Positions 44,824 through 53,881 are shown, counted from the first letter of the stretch. The stretch: DNA of 64,000 nucleotides from Melioribacteraceae bacterium 4301-Me (GCA_041538185.1 JBGORM010000002.1:62001-126000), one strand, 5' to 3'. Notes: generated by a model not told the origin, from the sequence alone. Numbers and translations are program-made.

Positions 44824-44874
44824 AACCTTAGTAACATCACAAAACAAGAATGAAGATTAACCTTATTACCTTAT
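44824..44874 (+). repeat. Dispersed 50-bp element, copy 5
   Basis: AACCTTAGTAAC (44824-44835), 24-nt core ending GAAGATTA, ACCTTATTACCTTAT (44860-44874). Ends identical to copies 3 and 4, 18 kb away. Confidence 0.75.
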
Positions 44875-45471
44875 CTTTAATTTTTTTCTTCAAAGAATTT
44901 TTAATCCAAGCTATTTTCCAGCTTGTGCTGTCTGGGTACCACAGCTTTGCATCTGGTCTCGTTGGTTGACTTTCCATTGTCATATCGAGTTCCGATGTTT
45001 TTTATCTGGACGAAGTAATCTCTAACATAAAGACGGGCGACTAAACAGCTTTGTGCTTGAGATTGTTTCACTCACTTCGTCTGCAATGACATTAATGATC
45101 TGTAGTAAAAATATTTCAGTTGCCTTGATGAAAAACTCAAGGACATCTTCATGATAACACTAATCTCTTTTTTATTATAAATTTCTTTGTCACTCCAAAG
45201 CACCAATCCAGAGTTCTGCAACACGCACTATAAACAGGCATGCCTTCAGTAGAAACTATAAATTATCGATGTTGTTTCAAAACATTAAACTAATACAAAC
45301 CTTTAGAAGCAGTTGACTTGTATAAAAAAATTTGGGTTGCTCTTTTCATTTTTGTAACTAAAATTATCAATTAAATTCTATGCTAAAAAATAGGAATAAT
45401 ACAATTTACATTATTTTATCCAATTGTGTGATTTTAACTCCGGTATGCAATGGTTAATTCATATAGCCAAA

Positions 45472-45491
45472 AATAGTAAGCGGTTACTATT
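45472..45491. promoter_or_regulatory. LacI-family operator upstream of the LacI regulator
   Basis: AATAGTAA-GCGG-TTACTATT: an 8-bp perfect inverted repeat whose centre AAGCGGTT fits the LacI-family core AAnCGnTT. It is 69 bases before the regulator's start, so autoregulation is the simplest reading. No second copy was seen in the window. Confidence 0.65.
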
Positions 45492-45559
45492 CAGAAAATT
45501 TTTTGTATTTTAATAAGGTGATAATAGAGTAATAATTTTAGATTAAACAAAGAAGTAAA

Positions 45560-46591
45560 TTGAAAGAGAAACCTGTTACATTAAATGACATTGCAGCTAA
45601 ACTTAACATTACTCCAGTTACAGTTTCAAAGGCACTTAGGAATCATCCTGATATATCACCTAAAACGACGAAGTTAGTAAAAAAAACAGCTGCTGAGTTA
45701 GGTTACTTGCCGAATATAATTGCAAGAAACCTTGCTGCAAGAAAATCTAATACTATCGGTGTTGTTTTACCTAAAATTGAACATTCCTTTTTTGCATCAA
45801 TAATTGAAAGTATATATGACATCGCAGAAGAAAATGGCTATGAAGTTATTTTAACAATATCTCAAGAAGATAATGAACGAGAGAAAAGGCAGATACAAAC
45901 ATTGCTGGCAATGAAGGTAGACGGCATTATTATTTCTATATCAGAAAAAACACGTGACACATCAATATTTGAATTGGTCAAAAGGAGAGGAGTACCGCTA
46001 ATATTTATTGATAGAATTCCTGATATGGAAAACATAAACAAAGTAGCAGTTGATGATAGAGGAGGTGCGTTTAAAGCAACTGAACACGCAATTAAAATAG
46101 GTTATAGAAAAATAGGTCACTTTGCTGGGTATACTAATATAAATATTGGTCGCGAACGTTATTTGGGTTTTAAAGATGCAATGAAGAAGCACAAGATTAA
46201 AATTAATCCTCAATGGGTAATTGAGGGTGACTATAGCGAAAAGCACGGATATAATTCTTTTATGAAATTATATAAAGAAAAAAACCTTCCAGATTTTATT
46301 TTTACAGCTACTTATCCAATTGCGTTAGGTATTTATGCGGCAGCAGCTGAAGTAGGTCTTAAAATTCCAGATGACCTTGATCTTATTTGTTTCGGCAATG
46401 CTAAAGCTATTGAACTTCTTTCACCTCCGTTAAGTTGTGTTGACCAATCAACACAATTAATAAGCCAGCATTGTATGTCAATTCTGCTCGAAAATATAAT
46501 TAAGGGGGAAGAATTTAAGCCAAAAAGTGTATTAATTGAAACTGATTTAATTATACGTGGAACATGCGTAAAGTACAATAGAGCTAAGTAG
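45560..46591 (+). CDS. LacI-family transcriptional regulator
   Basis: 343 residues, TTG start. N-terminal helix-turn-helix VTLNDIAAKLNITPVTVSKALRNHPDISPKTTKLVKKTAAELGYLPNIIARNLAARKSN with the hinge helix NIIARNL (about 50-56), then a periplasmic-binding-protein-type effector domain (GVVLPKIEHSFFASIIESIYDIAEENGYEVILT, VDGIIISIS, PLIFIDRIPDM, HFAGYTNINIGRERYLGF, PDDLDLICFGNAKAIELLSPPLSCVDQ). Likely responds to a sugar. A palindromic LacI-type operator lies just upstream. Targets cannot be told; the TonB receptor and hydrolase 0.6-1.6 kb downstream are candidates by position only. Confidence 0.93.
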   Translation: MKEKPVTLNDIAAKLNITPVTVSKALRNHPDISPKTTKLVKKTAAELGYLPNIIARNLAARKSNTIGVVLPKIEHSFFASIIESIYDIAEENGYEVILTISQEDNEREKRQIQTLLAMKVDGIIISISEKTRDTSIFELVKRRGVPLIFIDRIPDMENINKVAVDDRGGAFKATEHAIKIGYRKIGHFAGYTNINIGRERYLGFKDAMKKHKIKINPQWVIEGDYSEKHGYNSFMKLYKEKNLPDFIFTATYPIALGIYAAAAEVGLKIPDDLDLICFGNAKAIELLSPPLSCVDQSTQLISQHCMSILLENIIKGEEFKPKSVLIETDLIIRGTCVKYNRAK

Positions 46592-47209
46592 TCTGTAAGA
46601 ACTCTATAAAAAATTTTTATGCATGTGCTAATCTCTATCTTTTTAATTGTGGTAGAACACCTCATCTATCATTTGAGGTAAAGTTATCTTGAAGTTTCCT
46701 AGTAATTTTTAATTAATCCCCAAAAAATTCATTAAAATGAATTTCGATACATCAGCCATTGACAACCATGGCTTACAAATTGGGGTTAACCTCGACAGGC
46801 TGTGGATATTTTATGCGAATGCAACACTTCGTGGATGAATTCCCATTTTCCTAACTTGCCAGCAGGTTGGTGGAAAATTTGGGTTATTAATAACTTTACT
46901 ATATCAGTCATATTGGTTTTGAACTTAACAATATCCCTGTAAAAAACTCTTTATATTATGTGAATAATGAGAAATTCACAGGGTGACTTCTTATAAAATT
47001 AATAAAATTTTAATGTAAAGAATTGATATAAGTAAGGCTCTCTGCGCTATTAGACGTGGAATTGTACATGAATTATCGTAATTATAAAAAAATACTTGCG
47101 TATTTATGCCAAATTTATTATTTAGATATAAGGTTTAAAGAATTGACCTGTACCATCAATAAAGATGGTTGATAAATTCACCAACGTGAAAAAGTAGTAA
47201 AGTGGAATT
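46592..47209. other. 618-bp gap with degenerate repeats
   Basis: No coding frame. A short hairpin ACCTCA/TGAGGT (46659-46679) lies after the LacI gene but lacks a T-tract. A CCACGAAGTG-family unit is at 46825-46847. The last 100 bases presumably carry the promoter of the next gene. Confidence 0.6.
46825..46847. repeat. CCACGAAGTG-family unit, partial
   Basis: CACTTCGTGG joined to ATGAATTCCCATT, the two parts seen in the units at 25894 and 44750 but with the first part inverted. Confidence 0.45.
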
Positions 47210-48124
47210 ATGATAAGAGTAATAATCTTGGCTTTAATACTGGGATATTCGAGTACTTTTCCACAAGAAGATAGCTCTAAAGTTGCTTTACAGAATCCTT
47301 CACCAATGGTTGATTACACGCGAAAACATGAGCGGATTTTCGAAACTAAATTTCAAGGTATAAGCTTTAGTATTGATAGTCTAACGAGCAAACCTATTGA
47401 AATATACATTCCAAAAAAATCACAAAAAAGATCTAAATTTGATCTAGTAATTCACTTTCATGGCAATCCAAATATTGTTAAGTACGCAGCAGATAAGTAT
47501 AATGGTAGTATTATAGCAGCAATTTTAAATCTTGGTAGTGGTTCAAAACGTTACTATAATCAATTTGAAGATAGTACACTTTTTAAGAGAATTATAGATT
47601 CTGTTATTGCAAAAACAAAATATAAAATTGGAGTTAAACCCACATTAAAGAAAGTCATTCTTACCGGGTTCAGTGCAGGATACGGAGCAATTAAGAAATT
47701 ACTTGAAACACATTCTGAGGATATTGATGCTGTTTTATTGCTTGACGGTCTTCATGCTAGCTATATTCCAGATAGAAAAGTATTATCGGAAGGTGGAAAA
47801 ATTGACTCAAGCGCTTTTGATGCATTTCTAAGATTTGCTTTAGAAGCCTCTAAAGAAAAAAGTGCAAAGAAATTTTTAATTACTCATTCGGAAATTTTTC
47901 CTGGTACTTTTGTTAGTACAACTGAAGCAACTGATTATATTTTGAGCAAGCTGAAAATGAGAAGAAAACCAATTTTGAAATGGGGTCCACTAGGAATGCA
48001 GCAGTTGAGTTATGCTAGAAAAAATCATTTTATGATTATGGGTTTTGCTGGTAATTCTGCACCAGACCATATGGATCATCTGCATGCTATTTATCATTTT
48101 CTTAATAAGTTATTAAATCTATAG
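47210..48124 (+). CDS. Exported alpha/beta-hydrolase-fold protein
   Basis: 304 residues. A signal peptide is evident (MIRVIILALILGYSSTFPQE). The mature part has the alpha/beta hydrolase pattern: FDLVIHFHGNPN (oxyanion HG, about 78-89) and the nucleophile elbow VILTGFSAGYGAIKKLL with Ser in GFSAG (about residue 149); HxxxxMDHLHAIYHFLNKLL at the C-terminus may supply the catalytic His. An acidic residue is probably in VLLLDGLHASY. The substrate is unknown; it could be an esterase or peptidase-like protein of the envelope. It is 50 bases before the TonB-dependent receptor on the same strand and may be expressed with it. Confidence 0.72.
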   Translation: MIRVIILALILGYSSTFPQEDSSKVALQNPSPMVDYTRKHERIFETKFQGISFSIDSLTSKPIEIYIPKKSQKRSKFDLVIHFHGNPNIVKYAADKYNGSIIAAILNLGSGSKRYYNQFEDSTLFKRIIDSVIAKTKYKIGVKPTLKKVILTGFSAGYGAIKKLLETHSEDIDAVLLLDGLHASYIPDRKVLSEGGKIDSSAFDAFLRFALEASKEKSAKKFLITHSEIFPGTFVSTTEATDYILSKLKMRRKPILKWGPLGMQQLSYARKNHFMIMGFAGNSAPDHMDHLHAIYHFLNKLLNL

Positions 48125-48173
48125 CAATGCACATTAAGTGCGTTATTTAAAAAAATAAAAAAGGAGGTAGGTT

Positions 48174-50930
48174 ATGAAGAAATTCTTACCGCTTTTCTGG
48201 GGGGTAATTGTAGAGCTTTTTATATCAAGCTTTTTTTATGCGCAGGTTGCTACAGCAAATTTAAGTGGTAAAGTAGTAGATAATGAAGGAAATGCTGTAC
48301 CAGCAGCCGCTGTTTTAGTCGTGGATTTGGAAGCTGGGTTAAGTCGCGGCACAACTACAAACGATAATGGTATTTATCATTTTATTGGATTGAACCCAGG
48401 CAACTATGAAGTTAAAGTTCAGCATGTTGCGTTTAGTGCAAGTACAAAAAAAATTGAATTAGTGTTGGGTCAAAATGCAACATTGAATTTTACACTAGTT
48501 CCTAAAAATATTGAACTCGGCACAGTAGAAGTTGTAGCTCAAGCCCCCAAATTCGAATTACAAAAATCTGATGTTTCTAGTACTGTTCGAAGTGAACAGA
48601 TTATGAATTTACCTCTTGACTCAAGAAGCATATTAAATTTAGGAGCAATAACACCTGGGGTTAAAAGTTACGGCGGATCTTATCCTAGTTCAGGTGCAAT
48701 CTCATCTTATAATTTTATTAATTTGTATGTAAATGGAACCGAATGGAAAAGTAATTTTAATGGGAATATAGTGGGGTTAGGACAAACTGCTTCTCCTTTA
48801 CCACAAGATGCTATACAGGAATTTAAGATAATTCAGAATGCTTATGATGCAGAATACACAAGAGGTGGTTCAATCCTTGTCTCGGCAGTTACTAGACGAG
48901 GAACTAATACTTTGAAAGGGAATGCATTTGTTACTTTGGAAAACAAAAGTCTTACTAACAGGGGTCCTTTTCAAAAGCAAGTTCCAGATTATAGCAGAAA
49001 ACAGGTTGGGTTGTCATTATCAGGTCCATTAATCCAAGATAAACTATTTTTTGCTTTTACTTATGAACTAAATGACGCTGTGAATGTACTAACGGTCAAT
49101 CCAGGCAGACCTGCTTACAACCCAGATATATGGTCTAAGTATGCAGGCGATTTTGATTCGCCGCGGACAACACATCTTTTAGCAACAAAAATAACTTATC
49201 AACAAGATGAAAATAACTTTTTTAATTTATCATGGAATTTCAGACATACAGAATCTAAGTTTTATTTTGGTGGTACAGTAGCTTATCAAGCAGGGCTTTT
49301 TGGAAAATATACTGTAAGCGATTTACAACTTGAACATACTCATATTTTTAATCGCAATATGACCAATCAGTTGATACTTCAGTACCTTGCATGGAGACAC
49401 GATGAACCCACTATCTCTTCGGGTCCAGCATATATATATCCAAGCATTACATTAGGAAGAGCTACTTTTCCTATTCAGTTAAACGAAGATCATTTTACTT
49501 TGGTAGATAAACTTACTTTTACTTTTGGCGACCATGTTATGAAGGCTGGTCTGAAAATAACTAATCTCAATGCAGCCCCATGGTTCCCATACTACAAAGA
49601 TGGAGAATTTCTCTTTGCTACAGATACTAGTAAAGCCCCTTATCAAGGAACTATTGGTATCGGTATGACGAATCCTAATTCAACCAATGATGCTAAGGGT
49701 GAGAGCCACGGTTGGGCTTTAGGTGCTTATATACAAGATGGTTGGAGAGTTAATGACCGACTTTTGCTTAATCTCGGTCTAAGATGGGATGCCGACTTGA
49801 ATATGTTAAATAATGATTATACTGTCAGGTGGGCAAATGATCCTGTAATAACTTCTAATATACCATCTGAATATATTAATAGAGGTGATAGAAAAAATCA
49901 GCTTGCAAACTTTTCACCAAGAATTAATTTCAATTATGATTTATTTAACAATGGACTTACAATTTTAAGAGGCGGATACGGATTATTTTATGATAGAACA
50001 GTTGGATATATTGGTTATTTTGAATACTTGTATTCTAACTGGGGAATGTACACTTTCCAAAATCCCGGAACGACCGACCCAAATGTATTAAGGGAAAAAG
50101 TTTTAAGTGGCGGTGGTTCAGCTAGTCCATCAATTTATATGATTAATAAGAATATTAAAACACCAAGAATTGATCAATGGTCATTAGGAGTAGGTCATCA
50201 GTTTACCGAGAACTTGGCAATAGGCATTGATTATGTTAACAAACATTATGTAAATATTTTTAAAGCTTATAATGCTAACTACTATAAACCTAGTATCAAA
50301 CAAAGAATTCTAACCAACAAATATAGTGATATACGGCTGTACGACAGCTTCGGGGAAGCTTGGTGGTATGGATTTTTGTCAACAATTTCATACCGAACCC
50401 AAGATGTTTTTGCTCAGTTATCTTACACTCTTTCTTGGGCATATACTAATAACGATGGTATATCCTACAATCTAAAAGATCTTTTTTATGAAAAAAGAAG
50501 TATTTACGATGAACGCCATCGCTTTGTTTTGAATTTTTCAGTTAATCTCCCTTATGAATTTCAAATTAGTGGAATAGCTACTCTGGCAAGCCCAACTCCT
50601 TACAGCGTATATATTGGACAAGACTTAAATGATGATAATAATTTTAGTGATGATTGGATTAGGGGAGGAGAAACGGCAGTGCCATCAGCATCTAAAATCA
50701 GAAATTGGTATAAGATGTTGGATTTAAGAGTAACAAAGTTTTTCTCCATTAATCAATTCAGGATAGGAGTATTCTTAGAGGCTTATAACGTTGGCAACTG
50801 GTTCAATGCGGCAAGTTATTTTGGAAGAAAGTTTGACGCAAAGGGAAATCCTTATTCTAATTTTGGTCAAGCTACAGATGCTTACTTAGCAAGAACAATA
50901 CAACTCGGTACACGTGTCTTTCTTAATTGA
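48174..50930 (+). CDS. TonB-dependent outer-membrane receptor with CarboxypepD_reg-like domain
   Basis: 918 residues. Signal peptide (MKKFLPLFWGVIVELFISSF, cleavage after YAQ), then a carboxypeptidase-regulatory-like beta sandwich (ANLSGKVVDNEGNAVPAAAVLV ... TTNDNGIYHFIGLNPGNYEVKVQHVAF, about 29-100), a plug domain (LPLDSRSILNLGAITPGVKSY ... LPQDAIQEFKIIQNAYDAEYTRGGSILVSAVTRRGTNTLKGNAF) and a C-terminal beta barrel ending in the expected aromatic-poor IQLGTRVFLN. This is the Oar/CirA-like receptor type rather than SusC; no SusD gene follows. Substrate unknown; expected energised uptake of an oligomer. Strong ribosome site AAGGAGG; terminator at its end. Confidence 0.92.
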   Translation: MKKFLPLFWGVIVELFISSFFYAQVATANLSGKVVDNEGNAVPAAAVLVVDLEAGLSRGTTTNDNGIYHFIGLNPGNYEVKVQHVAFSASTKKIELVLGQNATLNFTLVPKNIELGTVEVVAQAPKFELQKSDVSSTVRSEQIMNLPLDSRSILNLGAITPGVKSYGGSYPSSGAISSYNFINLYVNGTEWKSNFNGNIVGLGQTASPLPQDAIQEFKIIQNAYDAEYTRGGSILVSAVTRRGTNTLKGNAFVTLENKSLTNRGPFQKQVPDYSRKQVGLSLSGPLIQDKLFFAFTYELNDAVNVLTVNPGRPAYNPDIWSKYAGDFDSPRTTHLLATKITYQQDENNFFNLSWNFRHTESKFYFGGTVAYQAGLFGKYTVSDLQLEHTHIFNRNMTNQLILQYLAWRHDEPTISSGPAYIYPSITLGRATFPIQLNEDHFTLVDKLTFTFGDHVMKAGLKITNLNAAPWFPYYKDGEFLFATDTSKAPYQGTIGIGMTNPNSTNDAKGESHGWALGAYIQDGWRVNDRLLLNLGLRWDADLNMLNNDYTVRWANDPVITSNIPSEYINRGDRKNQLANFSPRINFNYDLFNNGLTILRGGYGLFYDRTVGYIGYFEYLYSNWGMYTFQNPGTTDPNVLREKVLSGGGSASPSIYMINKNIKTPRIDQWSLGVGHQFTENLAIGIDYVNKHYVNIFKAYNANYYKPSIKQRILTNKYSDIRLYDSFGEAWWYGFLSTISYRTQDVFAQLSYTLSWAYTNNDGISYNLKDLFYEKRSIYDERHRFVLNFSVNLPYEFQISGIATLASPTPYSVYIGQDLNDDNNFSDDWIRGGETAVPSASKIRNWYKMLDLRVTKFFSINQFRIGVFLEAYNVGNWFNAASYFGRKFDAKGNPYSNFGQATDAYLARTIQLGTRVFLN

Positions 50931-50953
50931 TGGTACTACTTATAAACTATTTG

Positions 50954-50991
50954 AAAAGGCATTCTCAATCTCTTGAGGATGCCTTTTTCGT
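50954..50991 (+). terminator. Intrinsic terminator of the TonB receptor gene
   Basis: AAAAGGCATTCTCAA pairs with TTGAGGATGCCTTTT around a 4-base loop (one mismatch), followed by TTTTTCG. Convincing; on the other strand its stem also ends in a T-tract, so it may serve the converging NamZ gene as well. Confidence 0.88.
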
Positions 50992-51029
50992 TTTGATAGA
51001 TTAACAAATAAAATAGTATTATGATAAAT

Positions 51030-52280
51030 TTATTTATAAAGCAAATATTTACCACGTATCTTTTTAAAGTTTTCTAATCCACTTTCCCAAGAATTAAATA
51101 TTTCGTTTGGGGTTTTTCCTTCGTCAATTAGTAAGCGAATATTTGAGGTACCTGCCAAACGGTCGATTGTTGTTTTTCGCCATTCAAATTTATCGGAATG
51201 CACTTTCTTTATTGCCCAAAGTAAAGCAACGCCTGTTTTAACTGATTCAAATTTATTCCTATCAATCACATGTACATATATTCCATTACATTTTTCATTA
51301 TAATACTTAGGTGGATGAGCATTGAACTTGAACCACTGGGGAGTAAATTCAATCGGCTCAAAAGATACTCCTTGTAAGTTCACCTTTTTAAGTTCATTTA
51401 TCACTTTATCTGCATCAAGCCATGATGCGCCAATATACTCGAAGGGTTTTTCAGTTCCTCTTCCTTCCGAAACATTCGTTCCTTCAAAAAGACATGTCCC
51501 AGGATAAACAATCGCAGTTGAAAGAAATGGCATATTTGGTGAAGGCTTAATCCATGTTAATCCTGTCTGATTGTACCACATATTCCTTTTCCAATTTTTC
51601 ATCTTGATAACTGTTAAATCAGCCTTTACTTTATTTTTCAACCAACCAGATTCGTTGTACATTTTTGCAAGTTCGCCAATTGTTAATCCATAAGTAATAG
51701 GTATTGGTGCAAAAGCAACAAAAGATTTAAGAGTATCCTCAGTGACAGGACCATCAACGTATAAACCAGCAATAGGATTTGGGCGATCAAGCACAATAAT
51801 TGGAATATGATTTTCAGCTGCTGCTTCCATTACTAATCCTAATGTAGAGATGAACGTGTAAAATCGTGCACCTACATCTTGAATATCAAAAACTAATAAG
51901 TCTATCCCTTTTAACATTTCTGGTGTTGGTTTATACGTTTTGCCATATAAAGAATAAACTGGAATTCCTGTTTTTGCATCGACTGCATTTTCAATTGCAC
52001 CTGTAGTGTCTCCTCTTACTCCATGTTCTGGACCGAATAAAGCAACAATTTTTACTTCTTTTTGTTTATAAAGTGCGTCAACTATGTGGGTGCCATCAGA
52101 TAATAATGATGAGTGGTTAACAACTAATCCTAAATGTTTTCCTTTGAGAAGGTCTATTTTTTCGGTTAGTAGAACATCTGCTCCTGTTACTACCGAAGTT
52201 TTGTTTGCATCCTTGTTTTTGCTTTCAATTAGGATGCTGGAAAGTGATAAACAAATTAATATTATTAATAAATTTTTCAT
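51030..52280 (-). CDS. NamZ-type exo-beta-N-acetylmuramidase (DUF1343, GH171)
   Basis: Removes MurNAc from the non-reducing end of peptidoglycan chains; the family (DUF1343) was later identified as NamZ, glycoside hydrolase GH171. 416 residues with a signal peptide (MKNLLIILICLSLSSILIE). Family landmarks: GKHLGLVVNHSSLLSDG (about 48-64), IVALFGPEHGVRGDTTGAIENAVD (about 78-101), LLVFDIQDVGARFYTFISTLGLVMEAAAENHIPIIVLDRPNPI (about 129-171), and YPGTCLFEGTNVSEGRGTEKPFEYIGASWL. It follows the NAGPA-like gene by ten bases, with AGAGGG as ribosome site. In Bacillus NamZ acts with NagZ in cell-wall recycling, and a NagZ-like gene lies 2.2 kb away here. Confidence 0.88.
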   Translation of the reverse strand: MKNLLIILICLSLSSILIESKNKDANKTSVVTGADVLLTEKIDLLKGKHLGLVVNHSSLLSDGTHIVDALYKQKEVKIVALFGPEHGVRGDTTGAIENAVDAKTGIPVYSLYGKTYKPTPEMLKGIDLLVFDIQDVGARFYTFISTLGLVMEAAAENHIPIIVLDRPNPIAGLYVDGPVTEDTLKSFVAFAPIPITYGLTIGELAKMYNESGWLKNKVKADLTVIKMKNWKRNMWYNQTGLTWIKPSPNMPFLSTAIVYPGTCLFEGTNVSEGRGTEKPFEYIGASWLDADKVINELKKVNLQGVSFEPIEFTPQWFKFNAHPPKYYNEKCNGIYVHVIDRNKFESVKTGVALLWAIKKVHSDKFEWRKTTIDRLAGTSNIRLLIDEGKTPNEIFNSWESGLENFKKIRGKYLLYK

Positions 52281-52290
52281 AAAGTACCCT

Positions 52291-53481
52291 CTAATTTTTT
52301 TGTTTAATTATTGCAATGGAAACTCCTACGGGTCTTTCTCCCCCCTTATCAGAGGGTTTATTTACCACCTTATTATTAATAACCATAGTTGTTGAACCCC
52401 CTCCGTCAAGATTTAATCCTTGATAAACACCCTCTTTAATCATAATATCAGCAAATTGTTTCAAAGATACACCGCTGCTTGATTCTTGTCTGCCATCTAC
52501 TGTGAATAAATAGATAGTTGTACTGTCTTTTGAAAAACCAATTCCAGTTCGTGGATGTTTAGTTACAGAGAATTTTGGGAAAGTGCCCTCAAAAATATCT
52601 GTTGAGTCGGCAACATTTTTACCGTTATAAACTATTCTTCCCCACCCGCCTGTGGCAGTAAAAATTTTTCCTAAATCGGGAATTAATTTTAAAAGTATTT
52701 GTAATGTATCACCATGATGTATAACTGAGTTAACTTTATCCGCCATCTTAAAGTTTGTCGATAAAATATAATTATTTCGGTTTATTTTAGTATTGCCAAA
52801 GTGCCAATTGCCTGTAACTTTACACAAAAGAGTATCTCCATTTGTAGTCAGCTTTGTCAATCTTATTTCTAAGTTTTTCCATTTATTGTTAGAGGGAGTA
52901 GCATAACCTTGATAATGATTGTAGAGGGTAATAGTGTTACTGTCTGTCTGAGAGTTGACCCTGTTAATTTTAAATTCCATTCCGCTTTTTGTAATAATTT
53001 TGCCTTCAAACTGAAATCTTTCAATAAATGGTTTATTGTTTTTTGTTATAGCAAATTGGTAGTGAACATTATCGAAAGTGTCGTAATCTGAATCGGTTAT
53101 CTTAGTTCCTTTAGCAAATTCACCGTTAATAACAAGATTGTTTTCCGGTTCACCACCATATTTAATTTTAAAAAAATCTGAATTGATAGCAGCAATAACT
53201 TTATGATTCCTGTTAATTCTTTTAACCATGGAACTTGTGGTTTCTCTGCCTAAAAGAGTATCGTTTCCTTTCACGGCAACAACCGTGTAAGAATTATTTT
53301 TTAGATTGAGACTAACAACATGAATTGAAAGTGTATCTTTTTTATCGAAGATGTGTTTGTGAAAAATTCCCGGGGTTAATTGCTGTATGGCGATGGAAGA
53401 ATCAATTGCAGTCTGAGCCTGGGAATAAGAGGCGGTGAAATAACATGAGTAAAGAATTATTAAGTAAAATATTTTTTTCAT
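52291..53481 (-). CDS. Phosphodiester glycosidase family protein (NAGPA domain)
   Basis: 396 residues with an N-terminal signal sequence (MKKIFYLIILYSCYFTASYS). The NAGPA domain (GlcNAc-1-phosphodiester alpha-N-acetylglucosaminidase; DUF2233) is clear: VVAVKGNDTLLGRETTSSMVKRINRNHKVIAAINSDFFK, HPRTGIGFSKDSTTIYLFTVDGRQESSSGVSLKQFADIMI, and GLNLDGGGSTTMVINNKVVNKPSDKGGERPVGVSIAI (about 353-389), the catalytic GGGST region. Bacterial members occur in cell-wall or spore-related roles. It is the first of a pair with NamZ, suggesting removal of a phosphodiester-linked GlcNAc or anhydrous sugar from wall polymers. Frameshifted toxin gene lies 53 bases upstream. Confidence 0.87.
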   Translation of the reverse strand: MKKIFYLIILYSCYFTASYSQAQTAIDSSIAIQQLTPGIFHKHIFDKKDTLSIHVVSLNLKNNSYTVVAVKGNDTLLGRETTSSMVKRINRNHKVIAAINSDFFKIKYGGEPENNLVINGEFAKGTKITDSDYDTFDNVHYQFAITKNNKPFIERFQFEGKIITKSGMEFKINRVNSQTDSNTITLYNHYQGYATPSNNKWKNLEIRLTKLTTNGDTLLCKVTGNWHFGNTKINRNNYILSTNFKMADKVNSVIHHGDTLQILLKLIPDLGKIFTATGGWGRIVYNGKNVADSTDIFEGTFPKFSVTKHPRTGIGFSKDSTTIYLFTVDGRQESSSGVSLKQFADIMIKEGVYQGLNLDGGGSTTMVINNKVVNKPSDKGGERPVGVSIAIIKQKN

Positions 53482-53534
53482 AAAAATGAGCTTATTATTT
53501 CTTAATTGTTTTTCAATACCTCTTAACCTCTTCT

Positions 53535-53881
53535 TTATTGAATAAAGGACAACAAGTATCTCAATTCATTGTCGGAAAGATCTTCTTGCTCGGATTTATC
53601 ATAAATAGTAAGTAGAAAAACCGTGTTATCAGAATGTTGAATGTGAATAATAATTCTTGCCCCGGCAGATTTGCCTTTCCCCTTGGAGCCAATAGCCATG
53701 CGGATTTTATAACAATGATTGCCAAGTGATTTCCCTTGAGTTTGGCGGCTTCCAGCTTTTCTATTAATTTGATAAAATCGGCTTTTAATGAAGGATATTT
53801 TTTTGCTAATCTTTTTAATTGCTTGCTAAACGGCGGTATAAAGTGAACTTTATATGATATTGAACGAATTTTATAATTCAT
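53535..53881 (-). pseudogene. RelE/ParE-type toxin, frameshifted
   Basis: Type II toxin of the RelE/ParE fold. From ATG 53879-53881 the frame reads MNYKIRSISYKVHFIPPFSK then KRLAKKYPSLKADFIKLIEKLEAA, and then leaves the family pattern. Reading one base back (-1) at the GCCGCC run (53744-53749) continues with QTQGKSLGNHCYKIRMAIGS, KGKGKSAGARIIIHIQ, FLLTIYDKSEQEDLSDNELRY and LLSFIQ to the TAA at 53535-53537, a complete toxin C-terminus. One C restored in that run would join the frames as EAAQTQGKS. The gene overlaps the antitoxin by 11 bases. Either a recent pseudogene or a sequence/assembly error; the straight reading is a 106-residue hybrid. Confidence 0.82.

Larger units (their letters stand above)
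44184..45559. other. 1.38-kb gene-free repeat-bearing gap
   Basis: No coding frame found. It contains a CCACTTCGTGG palindrome (44321-44331), an ACACGGAG/CACAGAG-type dispersed sequence (44549-44578), two adjoining CCACGAAGTG units (44726-44778), a 50-bp dispersed element (44824-44874), a GAGATTGTTTCACTCACTTCG-type palindromic module (about 45008-45091), and the LacI operator (45472-45491) just before the LacI gene. Confidence 0.75.

Noticed and set aside
53740..53752. Programmed ribosomal frameshift in the toxin
   Set aside because: The site (GCCGCCAAAC) is not a recognised slippery heptamer and no downstream pseudoknot is evident; a lost C is simpler.
53561..53881. Intact 106-residue protein at the toxin locus
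   Set aside because: After residue 45 the reading leaves the family; the continuation with a typical RelE C-terminus is in the -1 frame.
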